From Bacillota bacterium (GTDB taxonomy: Bacteria > Bacillota > Bacilli > Bacillales > Cytobacillaceae): a stretch of DNA of 22,923 nucleotides. This document shows, piece by piece, positions 14,233-22,841 of this stretch. The notes below the pieces were generated by a model. That model ran no database searches and was not told the origin of the DNA. It saw only the letters and a list, made by a program, of their open reading frames with translations. Every line of letters starts with the position of its first letter. Within the stretch, counting starts at the first letter, position 1. The stretch is taken from positions 1 to 22,923 of the forward strand of contig JAEWDX010000401.1 in assembly GCA_023389895.1 (NCBI GenBank), written 5' to 3'. Position numbers and translations under genes: made by a program.

Positions 14233-16239
14233 ATGCATACAAGTTTGCCAACTGAATATGAAGCATATTTATTCCATGAAGGAACACTTTACGAAAGCTA
14301 TCGCTTATTTGGCGCGCATTTAATAATGAGAGGAGTTATTACTTATACAAGATTTTGTGTGTGGGCACCGAATGCTGAAATGGTCAGATTAGTTGGTAAT
14401 TTCAATGATTGGAATGGAAACGGATATTGCCTACATAAAGTTAATGATGGGGGGATTTGGTGCATTCATATTGAAGCGGATTTGCACGGAGCTTTATATA
14501 AGTATGAAATCATCTCGAAAGAAGGGAGGACGCTTTTAAAATCAGATCCATATCGTTTTTATTCGGAAATCAGACCGAATACCGCCTCTATTGTTTATTC
14601 ATTAGAGGGGTATAAATGGAATGACAACAAATGGCTGGAAAAGAAAGCGAAGTGGAATGATCAGTCAGAGCCAATCGTGATTTATGAATTACATTTAGGC
14701 TCATGGAAGAAACGAGAAACAACCGAATTATTCGAGAGCCAACCATTACAAATTACTGCCGATAACTTAGAACTTATTGAAAATGAAGCGAAAATAAAAT
14801 CCTTTTCTTACAAAGAATTAGCAGAAGAATTAATACCCTATGTCATCGAACATGGTTTTACTCACATTGAGCTTTTGCCCGTAATTGAACATCCGCTCGA
14901 CGATTCTTGGGGATATCAAGGAACGGGCTATTATTCTGTAACGAGTCGGTATGGTACTCCACGTGAGTTTATGTATTTTATTGATCAATGTCATCAGCAT
15001 GGAATTGGGGTGATTCTTGACTGGGTTCCTGGCCATTTTTGCAAGGATGATCATGGTTTACGGGAGTTTGATGGTACTTCTTTATATGAATATGAAGAGG
15101 AAATCAATCGTGAGAATGGCGTCTGGGGAACTGTTAATTTCAATCTTGGGAAAAATGAAGTACAAAGCTTTTTAATTTCCAACGCCCTTTTTTGGATGGA
15201 ATATTACCATATTGATGGATTTAGAGTCGATGCGGTCGCAAATATCATTTATTGGCCTAATCGCCAAGTTCAGCAGGAAAACCTTTATGGGATTCAATTT
15301 TTGAAAAAATTAAATAAGACAATTATGGAAAGAGATCCGGCATTTCTAATGATAGCGGAGGATTCAACTGATTTTCCTCATGTGACATCACGAGTGCAGG
15401 ATGGTGGGCTCGGGTTTACCTATAAATGGAATATGGGCTGGATGAATGACATTCTTTGTTATATGGAAACAGCTCCATATTCAAGAAGGGAAGTTCATCG
15501 GAAAATGACTTTCCCATTGCTATATGCTTTTAACGAAAAGTTCATCCTTCCCCTTTCCCATGATGAGGTTGTTCATGGAAAGAAATCATTATTGAATAAA
15601 ATGCCCGGCGATTATGGGGAAAAATTCGCTCAGCTTAGACTGCTCTTAGGCTATATGATGACGCATCCTGGGAAAAAATTATTATTCATGGGGACAGAAT
15701 TTGCGCAATATGATGAGTGGAAGGATAAAGCGCAGCTCGATTGGAATTTACTTAATTATGAAATGCATCGGAAAATGAACGTATTTTTGAAAAAGCTTTT
15801 GATGTTATATCGCCGTGCAAAACCATTTTATGAATTGGATCATCATCCAGACGGATTTGAATGGATTGATGTGAATAATGACGAGCAGTCGATCTTTTCA
15901 TTCATTCGTAAAGGAAAAATGCTAGAGGAGCATCTTATCATCATTGGAAATTTCACTGGATGCACGTATGAGCATTATCGAATTGGTGTCCCCAATGAAG
16001 GTTTGTATCGGGAAGAGATGAATAGTGATGACCTTAACTTCGGAGGCAAAGGAAAAGTAAATAAAAAGCTTTTAAAAACAGAGGAAATCGCATATCATGG
16101 CAAACCATTTTCGTTATGTATGACGATTTCTCCATTTGGTTTAGCGATATTACGGCCTGTTAAATATCGGAAGGAGAGAAACAGAGTTGGGAAAGAAAAA
16201 ATGTGTAGCCATGCTGCTAGCCGGAGGGCATGGAAGTAG
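14233..16239 (+). CDS. glgB: 1,4-alpha-glucan branching enzyme GlgB
   Basis: Introduces alpha-1,6 branches into glycogen. The 668-residue protein has an N-terminal carbohydrate-binding module 48 (about 25-125, FCVWAPNAEMVRLVGNFNDW) and a GH13 barrel. Catalytic residues: nucleophile D333 (IDGFRVDAVANI), acid/base E376 (MIAEDST) and transition-state stabiliser D444 (PLSHDEVVHGKKS). The ATG at 14233 follows GGAGAAG by about 7 nt. It is longer than the roughly 627 residues I recall for B. subtilis. About 25 extra residues (around 162-188, rich in Glu/Leu) lie between GSWKK and SYKELAEELIPYV, and the C-terminus continues 53 nt into glgC. First gene of the glgBCDAP operon. Confidence 0.96.
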   Translation: MHTSLPTEYEAYLFHEGTLYESYRLFGAHLIMRGVITYTRFCVWAPNAEMVRLVGNFNDWNGNGYCLHKVNDGGIWCIHIEADLHGALYKYEIISKEGRTLLKSDPYRFYSEIRPNTASIVYSLEGYKWNDNKWLEKKAKWNDQSEPIVIYELHLGSWKKRETTELFESQPLQITADNLELIENEAKIKSFSYKELAEELIPYVIEHGFTHIELLPVIEHPLDDSWGYQGTGYYSVTSRYGTPREFMYFIDQCHQHGIGVILDWVPGHFCKDDHGLREFDGTSLYEYEEEINRENGVWGTVNFNLGKNEVQSFLISNALFWMEYYHIDGFRVDAVANIIYWPNRQVQQENLYGIQFLKKLNKTIMERDPAFLMIAEDSTDFPHVTSRVQDGGLGFTYKWNMGWMNDILCYMETAPYSRREVHRKMTFPLLYAFNEKFILPLSHDEVVHGKKSLLNKMPGDYGEKFAQLRLLLGYMMTHPGKKLLFMGTEFAQYDEWKDKAQLDWNLLNYEMHRKMNVFLKKLLMLYRRAKPFYELDHHPDGFEWIDVNNDEQSIFSFIRKGKMLEEHLIIIGNFTGCTYEHYRIGVPNEGLYREEMNSDDLNFGGKGKVNKKLLKTEEIAYHGKPFSLCMTISPFGLAILRPVKYRKERNRVGKEKMCSHAASRRAWK

Positions 16240-17329
16240 ACTTCTTACGCTCACGAAGAATATTGCAAAGCCAGCAGTTCCGTTTGGTGGGAAATATCGG
16301 ATTATCGATTTTGCCTTGAGCAATTGTACGAATTCAGGGATTGATACAGTCGGTGTCTTAACGCAATATCAGCCGCTCGTATTAAACGCATATATTGGGA
16401 TTGGCAGTGCATGGGATTTAGATCGAAGAAATGGCGGCGGGGTAACTGTCCTTCCTCCGTATAGTGCAACCGCTGAGGTCAAGTGGTATACCGGAACAGC
16501 TAGTGCCATCTATCAAAACTTGAACTACCTTGAGCAATTTGACCCTAATTACATCTTAATTCTATCAGGTGATCATATTTATAAAATGGATTATGAACAA
16601 ATGCTAGAATACCATATTGAGAAAAAGGCAGATGTAACGATTTCAGTTATTGAAGTTCCTTGGAATGAAGCAAGTCGGTTCGGCATTATGAATACGGATG
16701 AGAATAAGGAGATTATCGCGTTTGAAGAAAAGCCAGATATTCCGAAAAACAATCTTGCCTCAATGGGGATTTACATCTTTAGCTGGCCGATTTTAAAAAA
16801 ATATTTAGAACTCGATAATGAGAATGGGGAATCAAGCCATGACTTTGGCAAGGATATCATTCCACTTCTTCTAAAGGAAAGAAGGAAGCTTGTAGCCTTT
16901 CCCTTTCAAGGCTACTGGAAGGATGTAGGAACAGTTAAAAGCCTTTGGGAAGCGAATATGGATTTATTAGATGAAAGCTGTGAGTTAAATTTATTCGATT
17001 ATCATTGGCGCATTTATTCTGTTAATCCAAACCATCCTCCACAATACATTTCACCTGAAGCAAGAATTACGGAATCGCTCATAAATGAAGGCTGTATGAT
17101 TGAAGGCGAAATCGAAAGATCTGTGCTTTTTCAAGGAGTGGTGATCGGAAAAGGTTCATTCATCCGTGAATCAGTCATTATGCCGAATGTAGAAGTTGAG
17201 CACAATGTTTTTATCGAAAGAGCAATCATTGCGACAAATACGAAAATCCCATCTGGAACGGTCATCAGAGGCGCGGAGGAAGATGAAGTTATCCTTGTTA
17301 CCGACGAGATGATCGTAGCTAAACAATGA
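16187..17329 (+). CDS. glgC: glucose-1-phosphate adenylyltransferase catalytic subunit GlgC
   Basis: Makes ADP-glucose from ATP and glucose 1-phosphate, the committed step of glycogen synthesis. The 380-residue protein equals the usual length. It has the nucleotidyltransferase signature LLAGGHGSRLLTLTKNIAKP (residues about 10-29) followed by AVPFGGKYRIIDFALSNC. Other marks are LSGDHIYKMDYEQML, FEEKPDIPKNNLASMGIYIF, SSHDFGKDIIP and GYWKDVGTVKSLWEANMDLL. A left-handed beta-helix of hexapeptide repeats forms the C-terminus (about 285-370). The start is the TTG at 16187 after AAGGAGAG, inside the 3' end of glgB. It probably assembles with GlgD. Confidence 0.96.
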   Translation: MGKKKCVAMLLAGGHGSRLLTLTKNIAKPAVPFGGKYRIIDFALSNCTNSGIDTVGVLTQYQPLVLNAYIGIGSAWDLDRRNGGGVTVLPPYSATAEVKWYTGTASAIYQNLNYLEQFDPNYILILSGDHIYKMDYEQMLEYHIEKKADVTISVIEVPWNEASRFGIMNTDENKEIIAFEEKPDIPKNNLASMGIYIFSWPILKKYLELDNENGESSHDFGKDIIPLLLKERRKLVAFPFQGYWKDVGTVKSLWEANMDLLDESCELNLFDYHWRIYSVNPNHPPQYISPEARITESLINEGCMIEGEIERSVLFQGVVIGKGSFIRESVIMPNVEVEHNVFIERAIIATNTKIPSGTVIRGAEEDEVILVTDEMIVAKQ

Positions 17330-17375
17330 ATGGTATATGGATTGAACTTAAATAGATTTACAGGAGGGATTACGG

Positions 17376-18404
17376 TTGAAAAAACAATTGCTCGGTGTAA
17401 TCGATGCGACTACTTATCATGAGGAGTTAGCGGAATTGATGAATAATCGTACACTTGCAGCGATTCCATTTGCAGGGAGATATCGTCTCATTGATTTTGT
17501 CCTTTCCAATATGGTGAATTCGGAGATTGAAAGTGTCGCGATTTTTCCAAAGTTTCAATATCGCTCTTTAATGGATCATTTAGGTTCCGGAAAAAATTGG
17601 GATTTGAATCGGAAAAGGGATGGCTTATTCTTTTTTCCGTCTCCGAGTGTAGATGGAGAGAAAAAAGGGATCGGCACATTTAGCCATTTTGCCGCTAATT
17701 TAGATTATTTTAAAAGAAGTAAACAAGATTATGCGTTCATTGCTAATTGCTTTACTGTTTTTAATATGGATTTCAGACCAGTAATGAAAGAGCATATTTT
17801 ATCAGGCTACGATATTACAGAAATTCACCATGAGCGAAAGTCTTTGCAATTGTATTTAGTCAAGACCTCTCTGCTTATTGAACTTATTCAGACAAGGGAA
17901 TTGACGGGGTATACGTGTATGCGCGATGTCGTCGAGCATTTGAATGGTCCTTATAAGGTTTGTATATATGAGTATGACGGGTATGCGGTAATGATTGATT
18001 CGATCAAAACGTATTTTTCTACAAGTCTAGCTATTTTAGAGCAGCATACATGGAAGCAATTATTTCGAAAGGAGCAGCCTATTTATACGAAGGTAAAGGA
18101 TGAGCCTCCTTCAAAATATTTAAAAGGGTCAGCTGTAAAGCATTCAATGATTGCAAATGGCTGCCAAATCGAAGGCATCGTCGAAAATAGTATTATCTCA
18201 AGAGGAGTTAAGATTGGCAAAGGTTCGATCGTGAGAAACTGTATTATTATGCAAAAAAGTCAAATTGGCGCTCATTGTCTGCTTGATTCAGTTATTTTAG
18301 ATAAGGATGTGAAAGTTGAATCAGGTGTAATGATGAATGGAACACAGGATTCACCTCTTGTCATTCAGAAGGGGACGTTTCAAGGAGTGCTGATGAATTC
18401 GTGA
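17376..18404 (+). CDS. glgD: GlgD, regulatory paralogue of ADP-glucose pyrophosphorylase
   Basis: A 342-residue GlgC paralogue. The catalytic G-G-x-G-x-R-L loop is missing: the N-terminus reads LLGVIDATTYHEELAELMNN before LAAIPFAGRYRLIDFVLSNM. GlgD proteins are therefore regarded as non-catalytic subunits that modulate GlgC in Firmicutes. Hexapeptide repeats are visible in the last hundred residues (SIISRGVKIGKGSIVRNCII). The TTG at 17376 has CAGGAGGG 8-10 nt upstream, 46 nt after glgC. The stop overlaps the glgA start by 4 nt (GTGA). Confidence 0.94.
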   Translation: MKKQLLGVIDATTYHEELAELMNNRTLAAIPFAGRYRLIDFVLSNMVNSEIESVAIFPKFQYRSLMDHLGSGKNWDLNRKRDGLFFFPSPSVDGEKKGIGTFSHFAANLDYFKRSKQDYAFIANCFTVFNMDFRPVMKEHILSGYDITEIHHERKSLQLYLVKTSLLIELIQTRELTGYTCMRDVVEHLNGPYKVCIYEYDGYAVMIDSIKTYFSTSLAILEQHTWKQLFRKEQPIYTKVKDEPPSKYLKGSAVKHSMIANGCQIEGIVENSIISRGVKIGKGSIVRNCIIMQKSQIGAHCLLDSVILDKDVKVESGVMMNGTQDSPLVIQKGTFQGVLMNS

Positions 18405-19855
18405 AAGTATTATTTGCTGTCTCTGAATGTGTTCCATTTGTCAAATCAGGAGGACTTGCCGATGTCGCAGGGGCTTTGCCGAAGGAATTATTGAAGCTGG
18501 GTGCGGAAATAAGAATAATCATGCCGAAATATAGCATGATTGCTGATGAATATAAAGCAAGTATGATCAAGAAAGCGGAATTTCCTGTAAAAATAGGGTG
18601 GAGGAAACAATATTGCGGGATTGAAGAATTTGTTTATCAGGGAATGACTTATTATTTTGTAGATAATCAGGATTATTTTTATCAGGAAAAAATGTATGGC
18701 TATGATGATGACGGTGAAAGATTCGCCTTTTTTAATCGTGCGGTGCTAGAGGCGCTGCCTTATATTGATTTTTATCCCGCTCTTATTCATTGTCATGATT
18801 GGCATACGGGGATGATTCCTTTTTTATTAAAAACAGAGTATTGCACACGTGCGGGCTATGAAAGCATTCGCACTGTGTTTACGATTCATAATCTGCAATT
18901 TCAAGGAATAATGGATCGAAAGGCACTTGGGGATTTATTTGGGCTAGGGGATGAATATTTTACAATTGATCAGCTTGAATTTTATGGAGGGATAAATTTT
19001 TTGAAAGGAGCGCTTGTTTCTGCTGATAAAATTACAACCGTCAGTCCGACATATAAACAAGAAATACAAACAGAGTATTACGGTGAAAAGCTTCATGGAC
19101 TGCTTCAGAAAAGGAAAGAAGATCTTGAGGGGATTTTGAATGGAATTGATGCTGAATTTTATCATCCTGAAACAGATGTTTATCTTTACGAGACATATAG
19201 TATAGGTGAACTTGAGAAAAAAAGAATAAATAAAGGAAGGCTTCAGGCGGATTTTGCTCTTCCACAAATGAGAGATATCCCAATTATTGCAATGATAACG
19301 CGGCTTACTGCGCAAAAGGGTTTTGAGATTATTCAGTGTGTATTTCAAGAATTAATGGCTGAGGATATTCAATTTATTATTCTTGGTACAGGGGATAAAA
19401 AATTCGTGGATTTTTTTCGCGAGATGGAAGCTACCTATCCGCGAAAATTCAGTGCCTATATTGGCTTTGATGAAGGGCTGGCTCATCGAATTTACGCCGG
19501 GTCTGATTTATTTCTGATGCCGTCGAAATTTGAACCATGTGGTCTCGGTCAAATGATCGCGATGAAGTATGGTTCTGTCCCGATTGTCCGGGAAACGGGT
19601 GGACTCAATGATACTGTGACAATGTTTAATGAACAAACTGGGGAAGGAAATGGCTTTTCATTTTCCTCTTTCAATGCTCATGAAATGTTATTTACGATTC
19701 AACACGCTCTTCGTTTTTACAAGGATGATTTATGCTTTCAAAAGGTCGTCACCAATGCCATGACAACGAATAATAGCTGGACTCGCTCTGCAAGTGAGTA
19801 CTATCAGTTATATGAGCGGCTCATCTCAAGGAGTGAACAACATGTTTTCAAATAA
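18401..19855 (+). CDS. glgA: glycogen synthase GlgA (ADP-glucose type, GT5)
   Basis: Transfers glucose from ADP-glucose to the non-reducing ends of glycogen. The 484-residue protein has the two-domain GT-B fold of family GT5. K15 in the VKSGGLADVAGALPKEL motif binds ADP-glucose. Other marks are IHCHDWHTGMIPFLLK, TIHNLQFQGIMDRKAL, MITRLTAQKGFEII and the C-terminal FEPCGLGQMIAMKYGSVPIV followed by RETGGLNDTV. The GTG at 18401 overlaps the glgD stop and is preceded by AAGGAG. It overlaps glgP by 14 nt, so the synthetic and degradative enzymes are made from coupled cistrons. Confidence 0.96.
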   Translation: MKVLFAVSECVPFVKSGGLADVAGALPKELLKLGAEIRIIMPKYSMIADEYKASMIKKAEFPVKIGWRKQYCGIEEFVYQGMTYYFVDNQDYFYQEKMYGYDDDGERFAFFNRAVLEALPYIDFYPALIHCHDWHTGMIPFLLKTEYCTRAGYESIRTVFTIHNLQFQGIMDRKALGDLFGLGDEYFTIDQLEFYGGINFLKGALVSADKITTVSPTYKQEIQTEYYGEKLHGLLQKRKEDLEGILNGIDAEFYHPETDVYLYETYSIGELEKKRINKGRLQADFALPQMRDIPIIAMITRLTAQKGFEIIQCVFQELMAEDIQFIILGTGDKKFVDFFREMEATYPRKFSAYIGFDEGLAHRIYAGSDLFLMPSKFEPCGLGQMIAMKYGSVPIVRETGGLNDTVTMFNEQTGEGNGFSFSSFNAHEMLFTIQHALRFYKDDLCFQKVVTNAMTTNNSWTRSASEYYQLYERLISRSEQHVFK

Positions 19856-22247
19856 GGAAGCATTTAAGGCAGCTTTTTTACAAAGGCTTGAAATGATTTG
19901 TGGAAAAAGCTTTCATGATAGTACAAAGTGGGAGCAATATTTCACCCTTGGGAATATGATTCGCGAGCATGTTAGTTCCAAATGGATTCGCACAAATGAG
20001 CATTACCGGCTGGCAGAAGGAAAGCAAGTGTATTATTTTTCGATTGAATTTCTCCTTGGGAAATTAATGATTCATAATTTAATGAATTTAGGATTAGAGG
20101 AGATTGTGAGATCCGGGCTATCCGATTTAGGGATTGAGTTATATGAGCTTGAAGAGCAGGAAGCGGATGCTGGTTTAGGCAATGGAGGTCTTGGGCGATT
20201 GGCAGCATGCTTTATGGATTCACTAGCAACATTGAATTTACCTGGTCATGGCTGTGGCATTCGCTATAAGCATGGGCTGTTTGAACAGAAAATTGTCGAT
20301 GGTTATCAAGTGGAGCTTCCAGAACAATGGCTGCGGCATGGTCATGTATGGGAAATAAAACGGGCGGATTTGGCGATTGAGATTCCATTTTGGGGGCAGA
20401 TTGAAGAGAAAGAAGAAAATGGTCGGCTTGTATTTCACCAGCTACATGCAGAAATGATCACGGCGGTGCCGTATGATATGCCGATTATTGGCTATCAAAA
20501 TGAAACAGTTAATACATTAAGACTATGGAGTGCGGAGCCTTCCTCCTCCATCCCACCAGATAAAGATATTTTAAAATATAAGCGTGAGACGGAAATGGTA
20601 TCTGAATTTTTATATCCTGATGATACACATGATGAGGGGAAGATTCTTCGGTTAAAGCAGCAATATTTTCTTGTCTCTGCTAGTCTGCGCTCAATTATCC
20701 GCAGCTATCGTAAGGGTCAACCCGATTTAAAGAATTTCCCAGAACATATAAGTATTCATATTAACGATACCCATCCAGTTCTTGCTATCCCAGAATTGAT
20801 GCGGATTTTCCTTGATGAGGAAGGGATGAGCTGGGACGAGGCATGGGAAATTACCGTTCATACGATTTCTTATACGAATCACACGACATTAGCTGAGGCG
20901 CTTGAGAAATGGGCAGTGCGAATTTTTCAGCCTTTATTGCCAAGGATTTTCATGATTATTCATGAAATCAATGAAAGATTTTGTCGGGAGCTTTGGAGGA
21001 CATATCCAGGCGAGTGGGGAAAAATTGAGAAGATGTCGATTATTTCCTACGGGGAGATAAGGATGGCTCATTTAGCAATTGTCGGAAGTTTCAGTGTGAA
21101 TGGAGTAGCCGCCTTGCATACGGAAATTTTACAAAAGCGTGAAATGAAGTCATTTTATCAGTTAACACCGGAAAAATTCACTAATAAAACAAATGGAATT
21201 GCTCATCGAAGATGGCTTTTAAAAGCAAACCCGTTGCTTTCAAGTTTGATCTCAGAAGGAATTGGGGATGCGTGGATTAGAAAACCTGAAAGATTAATGG
21301 AGCTTGCTTCTTTTGAAGAGGATTCGGCATTTTTGCAAAAGCTCTCTGAGGTTAAAATGAATAATAAATTGCGATTGGCAGAGCAGATTAAGAGTCAAAC
21401 AGGAATGATCGTAGAGCTAGATTCGATTTTTGATATTCAAGTTAAACGGCTCCATGCTTATAAACGACAGCTCCTAAATATTTTACATATTATGTATTTA
21501 TACAATCGACTTCGAGAGGATTCTAGTTTTACGATGCACCCGCGGACATTTATTTTTGGGGCGAAAGCATCTCCAGGTTATTACTATGCGAAGAAAATAA
21601 TTAAGCTCATTCATACCGTTGCAGAAAAAGTGAATAAGGATTTGCAAACTAACGATCGATTAAAGGTTGTTTTTCTGGAAAATTATCGCGTATCATTAGC
21701 GGAGCATATTTTCCCGGCTGCTGATATTAGTGAGCAAATTTCAACAGCGAGTAAAGAAGCATCAGGAACGGGAAATATGAAATTTATGATGAATGGTGCG
21801 ATTACGGTCGGCACACTAGATGGAGCAAATGTAGAGATTTTGGAGAATGTTGGAGAGGAAAATATTTTTATTTTTGGTTTAAAAGCGGAGGAAGTTTTGA
21901 ACTATTATCAATGTGGAAGCTATAACTCGATGGAATATTATCACCATGATAAAAGAATGAGTCAAGTATTGGAGCAGCTGACGAATGGCTATTTTCAGGG
22001 AATCGGAGCTGAATTAGAACCAATTGTTGATTCGCTATTATTTGAAAACGATCAATATTTTGTACTAAAGGATTTTGCTGCCTATGTTCATATTCACGAG
22101 CAAGCTGGCAAGGCATACGTAGATCAGGACAGATGGAGAAAAATGAGCCTAATGAATATAGCCACCTCTGGTTATTTCTCCAGCGATCGAACAATTGCGG
22201 AATATGCTGCGGATATTTGGGGGATTCAGGCAATGGAGCGGGGGTAG
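19842..22247 (+). CDS. glgP: glycogen phosphorylase GlgP (GT35)
   Basis: Releases glucose 1-phosphate from glycogen ends with pyridoxal phosphate as cofactor. From the ATG at 19842 (AAGGAG about 8 nt upstream) it has 801 residues, close to the length I recall for B. subtilis; the in-frame ATG at 19794 lies inside glgA and has no good site. Family blocks: YFSIEFLLGKLMIHNLMNLG, ADAGLGNGGLGRLAACFMDS, SIHINDTHPVLAIPELMRI and KTNGIAHRRWL. The PLP lysine is K647 in ASGTGNMKFMMNGAITVGTL. The last gene of the glycogen operon. No strong terminator follows; only a weak GTAGC/GCTAC hairpin at about 22258-22276 precedes the repeat array. Confidence 0.96.
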   Translation: MFSNKEAFKAAFLQRLEMICGKSFHDSTKWEQYFTLGNMIREHVSSKWIRTNEHYRLAEGKQVYYFSIEFLLGKLMIHNLMNLGLEEIVRSGLSDLGIELYELEEQEADAGLGNGGLGRLAACFMDSLATLNLPGHGCGIRYKHGLFEQKIVDGYQVELPEQWLRHGHVWEIKRADLAIEIPFWGQIEEKEENGRLVFHQLHAEMITAVPYDMPIIGYQNETVNTLRLWSAEPSSSIPPDKDILKYKRETEMVSEFLYPDDTHDEGKILRLKQQYFLVSASLRSIIRSYRKGQPDLKNFPEHISIHINDTHPVLAIPELMRIFLDEEGMSWDEAWEITVHTISYTNHTTLAEALEKWAVRIFQPLLPRIFMIIHEINERFCRELWRTYPGEWGKIEKMSIISYGEIRMAHLAIVGSFSVNGVAALHTEILQKREMKSFYQLTPEKFTNKTNGIAHRRWLLKANPLLSSLISEGIGDAWIRKPERLMELASFEEDSAFLQKLSEVKMNNKLRLAEQIKSQTGMIVELDSIFDIQVKRLHAYKRQLLNILHIMYLYNRLREDSSFTMHPRTFIFGAKASPGYYYAKKIIKLIHTVAEKVNKDLQTNDRLKVVFLENYRVSLAEHIFPAADISEQISTASKEASGTGNMKFMMNGAITVGTLDGANVEILENVGEENIFIFGLKAEEVLNYYQCGSYNSMEYYHHDKRMSQVLEQLTNGYFQGIGAELEPIVDSLLFENDQYFVLKDFAAYVHIHEQAGKAYVDQDRWRKMSLMNIATSGYFSSDRTIAEYAADIWGIQAMERG

Positions 22248-22289
22248 AATAGTATAGGTAGCACTTCTTCGCTACTGATATTGCTGAAC

Positions 22290-22589
22290 CTCTTTTTCTT
22301 GAAAGTTGACACGCAAATGCGGTAATCGAGTCAAATTGACTTCTTTTTCTTGAAAGTTGACACGCAAATGCGGTAATCGAGTCAAATTGACCTTCTTATC
22401 TTGAAAGTTGGCACGCAAATGCGGTAATTGAGTCAAGTTGACCTTCTTTTCTTGAAAGTTGACACGCAAATGTGTTAATTGAGTCAAGTTGACTTCCTTT
22501 TCTTGAAAGTTGACAGAAAATCAGTCTCATTGTCACGCAAGGTCAATAATCGTGCCAAAGAGAGTAGAAAATCAGCCTCATTGTTATAC
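22290..22589. repeat. 51-bp tandem repeat array
   Basis: The word TGAAAGTTGAC recurs at 22300, 22351, 22402 and 22453 (third copy with one change), and TGAAAGTTGAC again at 22504, an exact 51-nt period. A diverged unit continues: AGAAAATCAG occurs at 22515 and 22566, also 51 nt apart, and shares TTGWCACGCAA and TAATCG with the main unit. Each main unit contains GTCAAATTGAC, a small palindrome. Because 51 is a multiple of three, the minus strand is open and would encode a 17-residue repeat (LTRLPHLRVNFQEKEVN). I see no start site or ribosome binding site that would make it a gene. Confidence 0.85.
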
Positions 22590-22774
22590 TGTTGTGTGTA
22601 ATTTGTACAAGGCTTAATAAAGGCTTCAACACCATTGTATTCGTATTGTTTGACCCATTTAAGGATAGCTTTATGATCAGTCCTTAACGATTTCGCTATT
22701 TCATTTGAACTCTCATTTCCATTTAAATATCGCTCAACTGCTTGTAATTTATCTTCTGCAGTAAATTTAGCCAT
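22590..22774 (-). pseudogene. IS3-type transposase OrfA, truncated by the 51-bp repeat array
   Basis: The minus strand begins at ATG 22774 with GGAGGTG about 10 nt upstream and encodes MAKFTAEDKLQAVERYLNG, then SSNEIAKSLRTDHKAILKWV and QYEYNGVEAF, a typical helix-turn-helix OrfA of the IS3/IS150 type. After about 62 residues (ending TNYTQQY) it runs into the repeat array, continues with unrelated residues to 22484 and stops. No matching orfB follows. A normal OrfA is about 100-170 residues, so the element is broken and presumably inactive. Confidence 0.75.
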
Positions 22775-22801
22775 AGAAAAACTGCACCTCCAATTGTGAA
22801 G

Positions 22802-22822
22802 TGCTCCCTGTCAAGTAGACAG
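22802..22822 (-). mobile_element. right terminal inverted repeat of an IS3-type element
   Basis: On the minus strand CTGTCTACTTGACAGGGAGC then A ends the element just after its orfB stop. It ends in CA as IS3-family right ends do and is similar to the IS end at 97-119. The element body extends beyond the right edge. It abuts the broken OrfA with only 27 nt between. Confidence 0.6.
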
Positions 22823-22841
22823 TGGAAATAATAAAAACATA

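Noticed and set aside
18944..19348. 134-residue minus-strand ORF inside glgA
   Set aside because: It is a shadow of glgA in the opposite strand, with no ribosome binding site and a low-complexity Phe/Lys/Ile composition.
22272..22487. Minus-strand 71-residue ORF made of 17-residue repeats
   Set aside because: It is simply the open frame of the 51-bp array. No ribosome binding site precedes its ATG, and the repeat length being a multiple of three explains the openness.
22290..22589. CRISPR array
   Set aside because: The units are contiguous 51-bp tandem copies with similarity along the whole unit; there are no alternating unique spacers and no cas genes.
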